The notes under the pieces: generated by a model
Told to the model about the DNA's origin: nothing
The model's database searches: none
The model's input: only the letters and a program-made list of their open reading frames with translations
Part shown: piece by piece, positions 18,401-26,038 of the stretch
How positions within the stretch are numbered: position 1 is the stretch's first letter
Layout of the letters: each line of letters begins with the position of its first letter
Assembly: GCA_964427005.1 (NCBI GenBank)
Contig: CAYRTL010000003.1
Span: forward strand, 1 to 64,000
DNA from: JAMXLO01 sp964427005
GTDB taxonomy: Bacteria > Pseudomonadota > Alphaproteobacteria > Acetobacterales > Acetobacteraceae
Length of the DNA: 64,000 nucleotides
Direction of reading: 5' to 3'
Made by a program: the position numbers and the translations under genes

Positions 18401-18552
18401 TCCATCCCGTGGCGATCACGATTTTCGGTGGATTGATCAGCTCAACGCTGCTGGACACATTCACAACACCACTGCTGTTCCTGATGTTCGGCGAGCGCGC
18501 GCTCACCCGAGTGATCTCTGGGAACGCGCAGCTTGCCTATGACACGTTCTGA
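15436..18552 (+). CDS. RND efflux permease (CzcA/CusA/AcrB superfamily)
   Basis: A 1038-aa proton-driven inner-membrane pump of full family length, with the duplicated TM1/TM7 to TM6/TM12 pattern and two large periplasmic loops. The proton-relay acids appear in GELVDDSVVDVEN (D near 401-402) in TM4. The wording of this motif, with GGIAIAIGELVDD, is closer to CusA/CzcA-like permeases than to AcrB. Start is GTG 15436. The partner adaptor lies upstream at 13090. Without a heavy-metal site or outer-membrane factor I do not assign a substrate; given the neighbours, export of a lipid or envelope compound is as possible as metal or drug efflux. Confidence 0.9.
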   Translation: MFQAIVSFSLKQRVFVLIAAAVLVGWGAFLAKDMPIDLLPEIRQPSVIINVDNPGFGAEEMEHLVSIPVEMALSGMPGVVSVRSRSANGAAYIQVLFAWGSDPYRNRQLVNERLAMVQSQLPDGVVPVMAPLAAATALIMHMGVTGGSSAMALREYVDWVLRPRLMAVEGVSQIFVIGGEVRTYRFMPNPTLMRQMDVTLDQLEKTLKAFGTNTAGGFSDVHGTEYTIRNIGKPSTLDDMRSLVVSYREGVPVLLSQIGEVSFAAKPKRGDGAFNGIPSVNLEVLKQPQANTVQVADRLEARLAEMQKVAPAGIKLGQISYNQADMIKEAIGNVGRNLRDAVIIVTVVLIVFLASLRPTVISLLAIPISLVVSIIVFHLMGATLNTMTLGGIAIAIGELVDDSVVDVENILRRLGENRKRPDPAPVMTVIARASQEVRSGIVYATVIILLVFVPLFAMPGIQGRLFAPLATAYIVSIFASLVVSVTVTPALASYLLPRMKALQHEHGGWVARWLKRHNASALNWVLDHGRVVLVIAALAVLGAAATLPYLPRSFLPRFNEGNIYVTLLLNPDVSLSDSLKVGHMAEQILMQVPEVKAISRRSGHYENDSDIDPVNDNEMPLKIKLDHGRRLQEVMDDIRNRMSIFSGDLNVTQFLIERMQSEDQGIKGDIVFKIYGPDLPTLRTLATNMMNQFRWNTKGLDDLVVEQQTFSPQARIAIDYARAKLFGITPAQITQVLESFSNGRTVSQVIENGRRFDVMIRLDDADRTPTALRLLYIDTPSGPVPLSSFADVTITSGPSNIVHEDGIRRIAVTANLDPQYDTAKIVQVLRELIAQMHLPIGYRTSLEGDFKQGEEGRLMLAILTPISILLIFTVLQQRFRSVVLCLIIMGNIPLALVGSVAAVWLTGHDLDLAAMIGFISVTGVATRNSLLKVSHFINLHLHEGMPVGRALVLRGASERLMPVLMTALAAGLALVPLLFAADTAGTEILHPVAITIFGGLISSTLLDTFTTPLLFLMFGERALTRVISGNAQLAYDTF

Positions 18553-18572
18553 ATGAGAGGAAGCATCTAGCA

Positions 18573-18800
18573 ATGGGTCCGCTCAGCCTGACTGCCGCAT
18601 TCGTCGTGGGCACGTTTGTCGCCGGCCTGACGTTCGACATGGGCGTCAACGCGCTGCAGAACTGGTATGATGTCATGTACCAGGACGCGTTCTGGGCGCA
18701 TCATCCAAGCGGTGACACGCCGGCCATGCGTGACCTTGTGCGGGAGGAGCGCCGCATCGATCGTCTGATGCGCGAGCAGGATTTCGTAACCGAGCGCTAG
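18573..18800 (+). CDS. Small single-span membrane protein
   Basis: A 75-aa protein with one membrane segment (about 5-25, LTAAFVVGTFVAGLTF) and a charged C-terminal helix (REERRIDRLMREQDF). GAGAGGAAG lies ahead of the ATG. It follows the RND permease by 20 bases and precedes the PstS-like gene by 5, so it belongs to the same operon. Small single-span proteins sometimes modulate RND pumps (AcrZ is the known case), which makes this a candidate pump regulator, but there is no sequence evidence beyond size and position. Confidence 0.65.
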   Translation: MGPLSLTAAFVVGTFVAGLTFDMGVNALQNWYDVMYQDAFWAHHPSGDTPAMRDLVREERRIDRLMREQDFVTER

Positions 18801-18805
18801 CAAGA

Positions 18806-19837
18806 ATGCCCGTAAGCCTAGTCCAGGCTCTCTTCCGTCGGCGGGAGAGGCGCAGATTGGGACTGCTGCTTCGGCTGAGCCTGCTGATCCTCGTCGGCCC
18901 GGTTGCTGCCATGGCCCAACCTGTACTGCTGGTGCAGAACGAACTGGCTGACTTGCATCCCGACGAGGTAACCGGCTTCGATTGGAAGACCGCACCCGGT
19001 ACCGAGCTGGCGTCCCGCTTTTGCGCCGCGCAGACTGGCACAGCCGCGCGTCTCGTACTCGCCTCGCACAGGCTGACACGACGGGAGCGCGATGCATGTT
19101 CATTCGCCGGGAGCGGCAAACTTGTCGAGGCGCTTGTTGGCCGTCGCGCAGTCATTGCGATGACCGGCGGCACGATTTTCAGCCTGACGTCACGCACCCT
19201 CTATCAGGCTCTGGCTCGCGATGTACTCGGCAGTGACGGGAAGTTCTCGCCAAATCGAGCAACTCGCTGGCGGGAATTGGATGGCGATCTGCCCGACGCG
19301 CCGATCCGGATTCTGCTGCCGCCGGAGCATTCGGCAGAAGATCGCATTCTTAACGAAGTGATCCTGTACGAAGGATGTTCGACGCGCGCCGGCGCGACAC
19401 TGCCCGCAGACTCCCAGAAGCGCCTGTCGATCTGTATCACGCTCCGTACCGATGCGGTCGTCGCGCGCGCCACGCCGAAGCAGACCGTCGCCGCATGGCT
19501 GCGCATCCAGGGCAACACAGCCGTGGCGCTCATCGGGGTAGCAACGCTACTGGCCGAACCGGAGCTGGAGACCGCGCTTCCACTCGACGGTGTGACGCCA
19601 AGCTTCACCACGATCGCTGACCAGACTTATCGCGCGTCATTACCGGTGTGGCTGCTGACCGTGATTTCGCCAGAAACGGCGCAGGCGATTGCGGGCGTCG
19701 CAGGGCCGTTGCTGGCGGAATCCTCGATTGGCCCCCTCGGTAAGCTGCCGCGCCGCGGCCTCGCCCCCGTCACTGTTGCGGATCGAGTGAAGCTGCGTGC
19801 GACGCTCGGACAGCTACTGAACAACCTGTCCAATTGA
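18806..19837 (+). CDS. PstS-like periplasmic binding-fold protein
   Basis: A 343-aa secreted protein: basic start and signal peptide (about 18-37, ending AMAQ), then a fold that by segment pattern resembles PstS-type binding proteins (IAMTGGTIFSLTSRTLYQAL, IRILLPPEHSAED, GLAP...). The typical phosphate-binding loop TGSG is not obvious, so ligand is unknown. It looks like a diverged paralog of the minus-strand protein at 22553-23566: both share the ALARDVL/FRALG segment, a downstream cysteine and the SIGP.G ending motif. No pstC, pstA, pstB or phoU is present. It is followed immediately by the first member of the four-copy secreted family. Confidence 0.6.
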   Translation: MPVSLVQALFRRRERRRLGLLLRLSLLILVGPVAAMAQPVLLVQNELADLHPDEVTGFDWKTAPGTELASRFCAAQTGTAARLVLASHRLTRRERDACSFAGSGKLVEALVGRRAVIAMTGGTIFSLTSRTLYQALARDVLGSDGKFSPNRATRWRELDGDLPDAPIRILLPPEHSAEDRILNEVILYEGCSTRAGATLPADSQKRLSICITLRTDAVVARATPKQTVAAWLRIQGNTAVALIGVATLLAEPELETALPLDGVTPSFTTIADQTYRASLPVWLLTVISPETAQAIAGVAGPLLAESSIGPLGKLPRRGLAPVTVADRVKLRATLGQLLNNLSN

Positions 19838-19838
19838 T

Positions 19839-20882
19839 ATGATCCGCATTACCGCCCTCATGTTGTCGTTGCTCACGTTCGCAGCGCACGCGGCTGAAAT
19901 CGGCGAGACAGTACGGGCCCGCATCGCCCTGGGAGACAGGCAGCTTCCGCTCCCGCGCGGTAACTGGATCGTCGCAGGTCTCGGCACGCAGGAACTGGCG
20001 CATGTAGACGGCCCCTTCGGGGTAATGCGCAGCGCGGTGCTGATCCAACGCCAAGGCGATCGGGTCGCCGCGATCGCTGAATTCAACACCAATGAGATCG
20101 CGCTAAGCGAAGGCTGGGACACGATTGCCGCATGTGAGCATGGTAAGCCAGAACTGCGCCGGACCCGTTATCGCAGCAAGCTGGACTCCGCCTGCATGTT
20201 TGTCACGGAAACCCCAACCACCGGCGGGCCGCCAGCATGGCAGCAGGCACTGGATTTTATCGCCTCCCGCGATCTCTCGCTGCCGGACAGCATGCTGACA
20301 GCGGCGTTCATCGTCAGTGACGCACAGGATCTGGTCGATGCCCGCTTCCATTTCGATCCTACTCGTCTTCCGATACGTGACGAAGCACAGCAGATCCTGT
20401 TCGCCTGGTCCGCGCACTTTGCATCTGAAATCGACAAAGGACTGGCGAACCAGCTCACTGATCAGGCGATGGACGGTCCACTGCGCGCGTCATTGTTCAG
20501 CAATACGCCCATGCTCGACCAAAAGCTTCTTGAGTTGGAGACACTGCAGAACTCTGGCGCTATTTCGCCGACCGATGCGGTATTGCAGACGCAGGCCGCG
20601 CAGGCAGACCAACCGCGCAGCGCCGCACCACCTGCGTCCGATAGCTGGTACGATCGGGTGAGCACGCCTGTAATCAACTTTGTTACAGCCTACAGTGTGA
20701 CGCAGAGCGGGCCTCTCGCCGTCGCCATCGCGGTAACTGAGCAGGTGGCGCATTCCGCGCTTTATGCTGCCAATCAGGCGGGGTGGGATCGCGCCGTTGC
20801 AAAGGCCACGCGACATTCGCTGCCGGTGCCCGCACTGGTGCATATCGGCGAGACCCCGAGGCAATCCGGTCCGACCTCATGA
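19839..20882 (+). CDS. Secreted protein, four-copy family member 1 (two-Cys domain, SHOCT-like, DUF2061-like tail)
   Basis: A 347-aa protein with signal peptide (1-18). The N-terminal domain (about 19-170) has the pattern shared by all four copies: LPRGNWIVAG, EFNTNEI, EGWDTIAAC, a second cysteine in DSACMFV, AWQQALDFIA and LVDARFHF. A SHOCT-like helix pair follows (LLELETLQNSGAISPTDAVL, about 228-248), then a hydrophobic segment (about 275-320) matching the DUF2061-like tail that is clearest in copy 4. The two conserved cysteines suggest a periplasmic disulfide. Its stop overlaps the start of copy 2 (ATGA). Function unknown. Confidence 0.65.
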   Translation: MIRITALMLSLLTFAAHAAEIGETVRARIALGDRQLPLPRGNWIVAGLGTQELAHVDGPFGVMRSAVLIQRQGDRVAAIAEFNTNEIALSEGWDTIAACEHGKPELRRTRYRSKLDSACMFVTETPTTGGPPAWQQALDFIASRDLSLPDSMLTAAFIVSDAQDLVDARFHFDPTRLPIRDEAQQILFAWSAHFASEIDKGLANQLTDQAMDGPLRASLFSNTPMLDQKLLELETLQNSGAISPTDAVLQTQAAQADQPRSAAPPASDSWYDRVSTPVINFVTAYSVTQSGPLAVAIAVTEQVAHSALYAANQAGWDRAVAKATRHSLPVPALVHIGETPRQSGPTS

Positions 20883-21955
20883 AACCGGTCGGGTTCTTGC
20901 TGGCCGCCCTGCTGATCGCGCCTCTCGCGCGGGCCGAAACCTTGGCTGGTGATTCTGCGCCGCCGGTGCTCACGATCTCAGGCAAGCAAGTGCCGTTGCC
21001 AGAAGGCAACTGGATCATTGCCGGTCGCGCCAACGGGATAATCAGCCAAGGTTCCGGGCTCGGCGGCTTCGGGACGATCTGGAACATTGTCCTTTTCCGT
21101 TTGCGATCAGACCACACCGTGGATGCGATGGCCGAGGTCAACGTCAACGACATGGCGGTTGCCGATGGCTGGGGGATTGCCGCCGATTGTCAGCGGACCG
21201 ACGTGACGCTCACGGTGGTGCGCAGCCGCTCGGGCTGGAATGCCGCCTGTTTCTTCCTCGCTCACTCAACGTGGACTGCTGCCAACTTGCCGCCAGCCTG
21301 GCAGCAGGCGAGAGCATTTGCAGTTCACCGCGGGCTGGTTCTGCCAAGGCAGACGATCACCATCGGCTTTCGCGCCGCCAACCGCCGCGATGTGATCGAT
21401 GCGCGCTTCCATTTTGAGAATCACACGAGCGACCATCGCGGGCGGTTGCTGCGTGACCGTGAGATCGCGGCGTGGGCCGCCATGATGATCGGCTGCGTTG
21501 AGGCCGGACTGAAGAATCGTCTGCCGAACAACCCAGTACCAGCTCCCGACGCCGACAGAACCATGTTGGAGCGGGCAAATGTTGCGAACAGAAGGCAGGA
21601 GCGGCTCGACTATCTGCGATCGGCTGGCATTGTGTCGCCCGAAGATTACCAGCGTCAGTTGTCGCTGCTTCGGCAGGCGGCTGCCCGTCAGGATACTACC
21701 GACCCTGGGACGGACGAGTTCTATCAACTGCTTGGTTTGCGGGGATTGTCGGTTACGTCAGACGCGTTAATGACCTTCATGTGGACTGCACAATCGGTGC
21801 AGGCAGCGGCGCTGACACTGCTGCAAGCCGGCATGCGCACCGGACGGAGCTATCTCGCAAGCTACCTGTGGGATCAGTACAGCAATGATGCCACCCGGCC
21901 CGATGTCGCACGCGTGGTGGATTTCACCTATGCTGGCGTCAAAGAGACTCAGTAA
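20879..21955 (+). CDS. Secreted protein, four-copy family member 2
   Basis: A 358-aa protein; ATG 20879 overlaps the preceding stop (ATGA) and opens a clean signal peptide (MKPVGFLLAALLIAPLARA). Shared motifs: VPLPEGNWIIAG, EVNVNDMAVADGWG, cysteines in AADCQRTD and NAACFFL, PPAWQQARAFA, DVIDARFHF. The SHOCT-like piece is LDYLRSAGIVSPEDYQRQL (about 246-265), followed by the hydrophobic tail (about 290-345) ending SYLWDQYS. It ends DFTYAGV, as copies 3 and 4 end in DFTYIGG and DFKYIGV. Function unknown. Confidence 0.65.
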   Translation: MKPVGFLLAALLIAPLARAETLAGDSAPPVLTISGKQVPLPEGNWIIAGRANGIISQGSGLGGFGTIWNIVLFRLRSDHTVDAMAEVNVNDMAVADGWGIAADCQRTDVTLTVVRSRSGWNAACFFLAHSTWTAANLPPAWQQARAFAVHRGLVLPRQTITIGFRAANRRDVIDARFHFENHTSDHRGRLLRDREIAAWAAMMIGCVEAGLKNRLPNNPVPAPDADRTMLERANVANRRQERLDYLRSAGIVSPEDYQRQLSLLRQAAARQDTTDPGTDEFYQLLGLRGLSVTSDALMTFMWTAQSVQAAALTLLQAGMRTGRSYLASYLWDQYSNDATRPDVARVVDFTYAGVKETQ

Positions 21956-21968
21956 CTGAGGGTTACTG
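21950..21968. terminator. Candidate bidirectional terminator hairpin between converging genes
   Basis: A 7-bp inverted repeat, CAGTAAC (21950-21956) and GTTACTG (21962-21968), contains the stop codons of both converging genes. No T tract is present, so termination activity is uncertain. Confidence 0.35.
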
Positions 21969-22553
21969 CTGCGTCGCGTCGATAACGCGACGTTCGGCCG
22001 CTTCAGGCGGACGGTTCCGAGCCGTCATCTCATAGTGGACAGACGGCCACGGCCACAGTTCAACGATCGCGGCCGTCAGGATGAAGCCCTTGTCGCCGGC
22101 GACATCCAGGATGGAGCGCACAATGCGCTGCTTGGCAGCAGCCCGCAGTCCGCCGGATGCAGCCCGATATTGCTGCAGCTTCCTCTCGGCGCGCTCAATA
22201 TCGACGTCCGATGGCTCGCGCGCTGCCACAAAGCGGTAGCTGCTGTGCGAGAATGTTCCGCCACCTACCTTGATCTCGCTGAGCTGCAATCCCAAAGCAT
22301 CGAGTGTAGCGAAGAACCGCCGGTCATCCTCGCTGATCTGGTTCGGCAGATAGTCGTAGGGATCGCCGCCACCGAACAGACTGCCAATCTGCGCCCAGAT
22401 GGATCCCGCAGCCGAACCGACGGCATCAGCCGCGCCACCCAGCACGGACCACGGATGCGTATACCACGGAGCGGGGTTGGGGGCAGGAGCATCCGCTGCG
22501 CGCGCAGTCCCGGAAAGGATCAGCAAGGCGGCACAGCAGAGCAAACGCCGCAT
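21963..22553 (-). CDS. Secreted protein of unknown function
   Basis: A 196-aa protein with signal peptide (about 1-19, ending ARA), a glycine/alanine-rich amphipathic stretch (about 36-62, GGAADAVGSAAGSI) and a mixed helical C-terminal domain. It is coupled to the PstS-like gene upstream through TGATG at 22553. The glycine-rich stretch is reminiscent of the one in the RND adaptor N-terminus (IIGSVVGGIGAVAWG), which may show that both contact the membrane. No domain is recognised. Confidence 0.6.
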   Translation of the reverse strand: MRRLLCCAALLILSGTARAADAPAPNPAPWYTHPWSVLGGAADAVGSAAGSIWAQIGSLFGGGDPYDYLPNQISEDDRRFFATLDALGLQLSEIKVGGGTFSHSSYRFVAAREPSDVDIERAERKLQQYRAASGGLRAAAKQRIVRSILDVAGDKGFILTAAIVELWPWPSVHYEMTARNRPPEAAERRVIDATQQ

Positions 22554-23566
22554 CAGCGCTGCTCCAGAAACGCGACTGCCTGGGTACGTGCGGCGATTCT
22601 CTGTGTGGGTGGCAAAGGTAGCAGCCCAGCCGGTGCCATGCTGCCTGACGGACCGATGCTGGTTTCGGCCAGCAGGCTCAACGCCAGTTCGCGCGCGGCA
22701 GTCCGCTGTGCGCGGCTTGCGGCATTCGGCACAACGATCATCAACTGGACCTTGTCGGCCGCTGGGTAGCGGCCAGTCTCGATATTGGCGGCAGTCGGCA
22801 GAACGCCGTCGAGGAGGAGCGGGACCACTTTCCCATCGAGTTGTCGCAATTCTGATATCGAAACGATCGCGATTTGGCCAAGCGGGGCAGCCGCGGCCCA
22901 GTTCGCCACGTCCTCTGTGCCGTCCTGGCGCTGTGCGGTCTGGATATCGGTGCGAAGGGCGCCGCAGAAGCTCGCGCGCGCCTTTTGTTCGAATGGGGCG
23001 CGAGTGGTGGCGACCTGGTTACATCCTGTCTGCATGACCAGCGCATCGAACAGTTGTTGCGTGCGTGAACTAGATGGCGGGCGCAGTACGCCGATGGGCA
23101 GATTTGGATTCGCTGGATCGACCTGGTTCCAGGTTGTCGCCCGCGGTGTATCGCTGCCGTTCTGGCCCAATGCACGGAATACAGACGCCGAATTAACGGA
23201 CCAGACCGGAGAATTTACAGGCACTACCAGTGCGACGGCCTGCCGGCCAATTTCGAAGATATTGGCCTCGGCGCCAATTGCCTGCGCACATCGAACCAGT
23301 TCCGCTTGACTGGGTGCGCTCGCCAGCAATGCAAGCCGAGGAGCCGAACCCGGTGTGGATGCGCACGCAGCTACGCGTGCCGATGGCCTGATCTCGACCT
23401 GTTGGCTATTTGCTCCGGCGTCTTGCACGGCCTGAGCGAGCGCACCGCCGAGATCACCGTCGGCAAACACGGCCACCGCTGGCGGTGCGGCATGAGCCGA
23501 AAGCGATACCAGGGCCGCGCAGGCCCATGCAGCGCAGGAACGCGATACGGTCATTGCGTTGAACAT
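22553..23566 (-). CDS. PstS-like periplasmic binding-fold protein
   Basis: About 337 aa with a signal peptide ending SAHA. It is the second PstS-like protein of the block, divergent from secreted family copy 3. Segments typical of the fold are LALLASAPSQAEL, ALVVPVNSPVWSV, VFRALGQ, TTWNQVDP and NLPIGVLRPPSSS, with a cysteine pair (GCNQ, SFCGALR) that could form a disulfide. No phosphate transporter genes accompany it. Start is uncertain between ATG 23566 and ATG 23554, both giving a good signal peptide. Ligand unknown. Confidence 0.6.
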   Translation of the reverse strand: MFNAMTVSRSCAAWACAALVSLSAHAAPPAVAVFADGDLGGALAQAVQDAGANSQQVEIRPSARVAACASTPGSAPRLALLASAPSQAELVRCAQAIGAEANIFEIGRQAVALVVPVNSPVWSVNSASVFRALGQNGSDTPRATTWNQVDPANPNLPIGVLRPPSSSRTQQLFDALVMQTGCNQVATTRAPFEQKARASFCGALRTDIQTAQRQDGTEDVANWAAAAPLGQIAIVSISELRQLDGKVVPLLLDGVLPTAANIETGRYPAADKVQLMIVVPNAASRAQRTAARELALSLLAETSIGPSGSMAPAGLLPLPPTQRIAARTQAVAFLEQR

Positions 23567-23654
23567 CTCACTTTCACACCGAGGCACGTATATGCTACCT
23601 CACCGGATGGGGATCGGCACGAAATTAATCAGCCGACGCGAGGTTGATAGAGCC

Positions 23655-24845
23655 ATGGCTCACAGGCAAGTAACAATAGGCAATTACGTGACAGGCGGCA
23701 TTTGGCGAATTGCCTGCATGGCATTCGCGGTCCTGGTCCCAGCAATGACGGCGACAATACCGGCATCGGCTGCCGAAGTTGGCGATAAGGTCTCGCAGAA
23801 ATTGACGCTTGGCAACAAGCAGATTGCTCTGCCTGTTGGCGAATGGGTCGTAGCAGGGCTGGGCACGCAGCCGTTCACCATGGCCGCTCTGGGTGCTTTT
23901 GGTACGATCCAGACTGCTGTGCTTTTCCTCCCGCGTGGCGACCGCATCGACGCCGTCCTCGAAGTCAATACCAACACCATCCCCGTCAATGATGGATGGG
24001 GCCGCACCAAGTCTTGCGCCGAGGGCAAGCAGTTCCTGCTCCTCACGCACTACAAGACCGGTTGGGAAACCTCCTGCGCGTTTGTGGAAGCGACTGGGTT
24101 CGGGCCAGACTCCGCTGGGCCGCCAGCTTGGGAACAGGCGAGAAGCTTTGCTCGCCGCGCCAACCTCGACATGCCGAAGCTTTGGCTCACCGCTGGCTTC
24201 CGTGTCAGCGATCGGCAGGACCTCGTCGATGTACGCTTTCACTTCAATCCGGCCCTGATGCTGGGAGCGAGCGCGGCAAAGTATGCACAGCTCTCAAATT
24301 GGGAGCCCGACGCCGTACGCGACGATCCGGTTCGGCTGGGCGCGGTGCAGGTCGTTTCATCCTGGGCGTCGGGATTCGATGCCTGGGTGGAGCGCGGCAT
24401 GCGCAACCAGATCACCGATGCACCTGGACCAATGCCGGAGGTTGCCGCCTACGCCGCAAGCACGCCATTCGTGGACATGAAGTTGCGCGATCTCGATCAA
24501 CTCTACCGCGAACGCCGGATCAGCTGGGCGGCCTACGAGTCACAGATGCAGACAGCCGTGAATGAGGTGCCGATTTATCATCAGCAGACCTCGCTGCTGT
24601 CCAATTCAGTGAGAAAGAACATATCGTTCCGCTCATTCGGCACGATCGTGGACTACGGCATCGCCTACATCGTGACGGCAAGCAATGCGGTCTCGTGGGG
24701 CATCGCCCTGACCATCAATTCAACCGATTCGTTTTGGTTTGTACTGAACGACCAGTACTGGGACGACTACTACGCAAAGCTGAATACGCATGATTCGGAG
24801 CGGATCGTCGACTTCACCTATATCGGCGGAGGTGTGAAGGCATGA
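23655..24845 (+). CDS. Secreted protein, four-copy family member 3
   Basis: About 396 aa from ATG 23655 (earlier in-frame starts exist at 23607 and 23559). Signal peptide about 15-38, ending ASAAE. Family motifs: IALPVGEWVVAG, EVNTNTIPVNDGWG, cysteines in TKSCAEG and TSCAFV, PPAWEQARSFA, WLTAGFRVSDRQDLVDVRFHF. The SHOCT-like region LDQLYRERRISWAAYESQ is degenerate. The C-terminal hydrophobic region (IVDYGIAYIVTASNAVSWGI) fits the DUF2061-like tail. The end overlaps the next copy by ATGA, so copies 3 and 4 are coupled just as copies 1 and 2 are. Confidence 0.65.
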   Translation: MAHRQVTIGNYVTGGIWRIACMAFAVLVPAMTATIPASAAEVGDKVSQKLTLGNKQIALPVGEWVVAGLGTQPFTMAALGAFGTIQTAVLFLPRGDRIDAVLEVNTNTIPVNDGWGRTKSCAEGKQFLLLTHYKTGWETSCAFVEATGFGPDSAGPPAWEQARSFARRANLDMPKLWLTAGFRVSDRQDLVDVRFHFNPALMLGASAAKYAQLSNWEPDAVRDDPVRLGAVQVVSSWASGFDAWVERGMRNQITDAPGPMPEVAAYAASTPFVDMKLRDLDQLYRERRISWAAYESQMQTAVNEVPIYHQQTSLLSNSVRKNISFRSFGTIVDYGIAYIVTASNAVSWGIALTINSTDSFWFVLNDQYWDDYYAKLNTHDSERIVDFTYIGGGVKA

Positions 24846-25993
24846 CGCGCAAGCTATCACACCTGTTGCTGGCTGCCTCAGTCATCATCGGCCTCGCTTC
24901 GACAATTGCGGCACAGGCACAGAGCCTCGCCAGCGGCTCAACTGTCGAACGCATCCTGCGGGTCAACAACAAAGAAGTTCCACTGCCTGTCGGGACGTGG
25001 GTTGTCGCCACTGATACTGCGAGCGACTGGAACGACCAGAGCATTGGCGCCTACGGTTATCTCCGCACGCTGGTGCTTTTCCGCATCGTCGGTGACCGAG
25101 TCGACACGATGCTCGAAGTGAACACCAACGTCCTGCCGACCACTGATGGCTGGGGCATGGCGTCGGAGTGCGCCCGCACGGACCTTGTCCTGGCGGTGGT
25201 GCGCTACCGCGCCGGCTGGGACGGCTCCTGCTACTTCGTCACGCATACGCTCCTGGCCAAAGAGCCGACGCAGGCCTGGCGCAAGGCGCGCGACTTTGCG
25301 GTGCTTAAGGGCCTGCAGATATCGCGCGTCTGGCTGACTGCTGGCTTCCGTACCGCCGACAGAAGCGACGTGCTCGATGTCCGCTTCCACTTTGCTCCTG
25401 AGACGCGCGGAATCACGCCGGAGTCGGTCGAGCGGTGGCAGGACTCAGGCTGGATGTCGGCCAAGCTGGACAACGATGCGCAACGCTACGCGTTCGCGCA
25501 TGCTGTCAGCGACTGGACGGTCTCCTACAGTGCGATGGCGGACGCCGGCCTGAAGAATCGGCTGCCAAACGACGATGCGATCGCCATGCCTCAGACGACG
25601 AACGGATCTCCGGCGGCTGACGTGATAGCGCGTCGGCTCGCGGAACTCGAGTTGTTGCGGCAATCCGGGACGATCACGCCGGAGGAGTTTGCCGCACAGT
25701 CAACCGCGCTGAAGGAGCACGGCCTTGGGACGAGCAGTGCGGCGCCGGACCTGAGCGTTGTGACGGCGGTAAAGGCGATCTCCTATCGCATTATCGTCTC
25801 AATCTCGCACATATTCGTCGATTATTACTGGACCGGAAACTATGTCGCGGCCGGCGCGCTGGAGGTCCTCCAGATCACCATCAACAGCACGAAGTTCTAC
25901 TTCCACGAGCTGGCGTGGGCGAAATATATGGGCGTCCCGCGCACCGACTCCGCGCGGACACTCGACTTCAAGTATATCGGGGTTGACGTATGA
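24842..25993 (+). CDS. Secreted protein, four-copy family member 4, clearest DUF2061-like tail
   Basis: A 383-aa protein with signal peptide (about 1-26, ending AQAQ). Motifs: VPLPVGTWVVA, EVNTNVLPTTDGWG, cysteines in ASECARTD and GSCYFV, AWRKARDFA, WLTAGFRTADRSDVLDVRFHF. A well-formed SHOCT-like piece is ELELLRQSGTITPEEFAAQ (about 264-282). The tail reads KAISYRIIVSISHIFVDYYW, then TGNYVAAGALEVLQI and FYFHELAW. This order matches DUF2061 (Arg in the first helix, TGN turn, YxHE-W end). This makes it the reference copy for the family architecture. Confidence 0.7.
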   Translation: MTRKLSHLLLAASVIIGLASTIAAQAQSLASGSTVERILRVNNKEVPLPVGTWVVATDTASDWNDQSIGAYGYLRTLVLFRIVGDRVDTMLEVNTNVLPTTDGWGMASECARTDLVLAVVRYRAGWDGSCYFVTHTLLAKEPTQAWRKARDFAVLKGLQISRVWLTAGFRTADRSDVLDVRFHFAPETRGITPESVERWQDSGWMSAKLDNDAQRYAFAHAVSDWTVSYSAMADAGLKNRLPNDDAIAMPQTTNGSPAADVIARRLAELELLRQSGTITPEEFAAQSTALKEHGLGTSSAAPDLSVVTAVKAISYRIIVSISHIFVDYYWTGNYVAAGALEVLQITINSTKFYFHELAWAKYMGVPRTDSARTLDFKYIGVDV

Positions 25994-26002
25994 ACGGCCG
26001 CT

Positions 26003-26028
26003 GGTGGCCGGCGTCGCCGCCGGCCACC
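26003..26028. terminator. Strong GC hairpin between converging genes
   Basis: A perfect 11-bp stem, GGTGGCCGGCG (26003-26013) and CGCCGGCCACC (26018-26028), with a TCGC loop, lies in the 45-base space between converging genes. It is probably a bidirectional terminator, though without a T tract on either side. Confidence 0.6.
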
Positions 26029-26038
26029 GCTTGCGGCG

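Noticed and set aside
18806..23566. Phosphate-uptake (Pst) operon
   Set aside because: The two PstS-like proteins have no PstC, PstA, PstB or PhoU partners and lack an evident phosphate loop.
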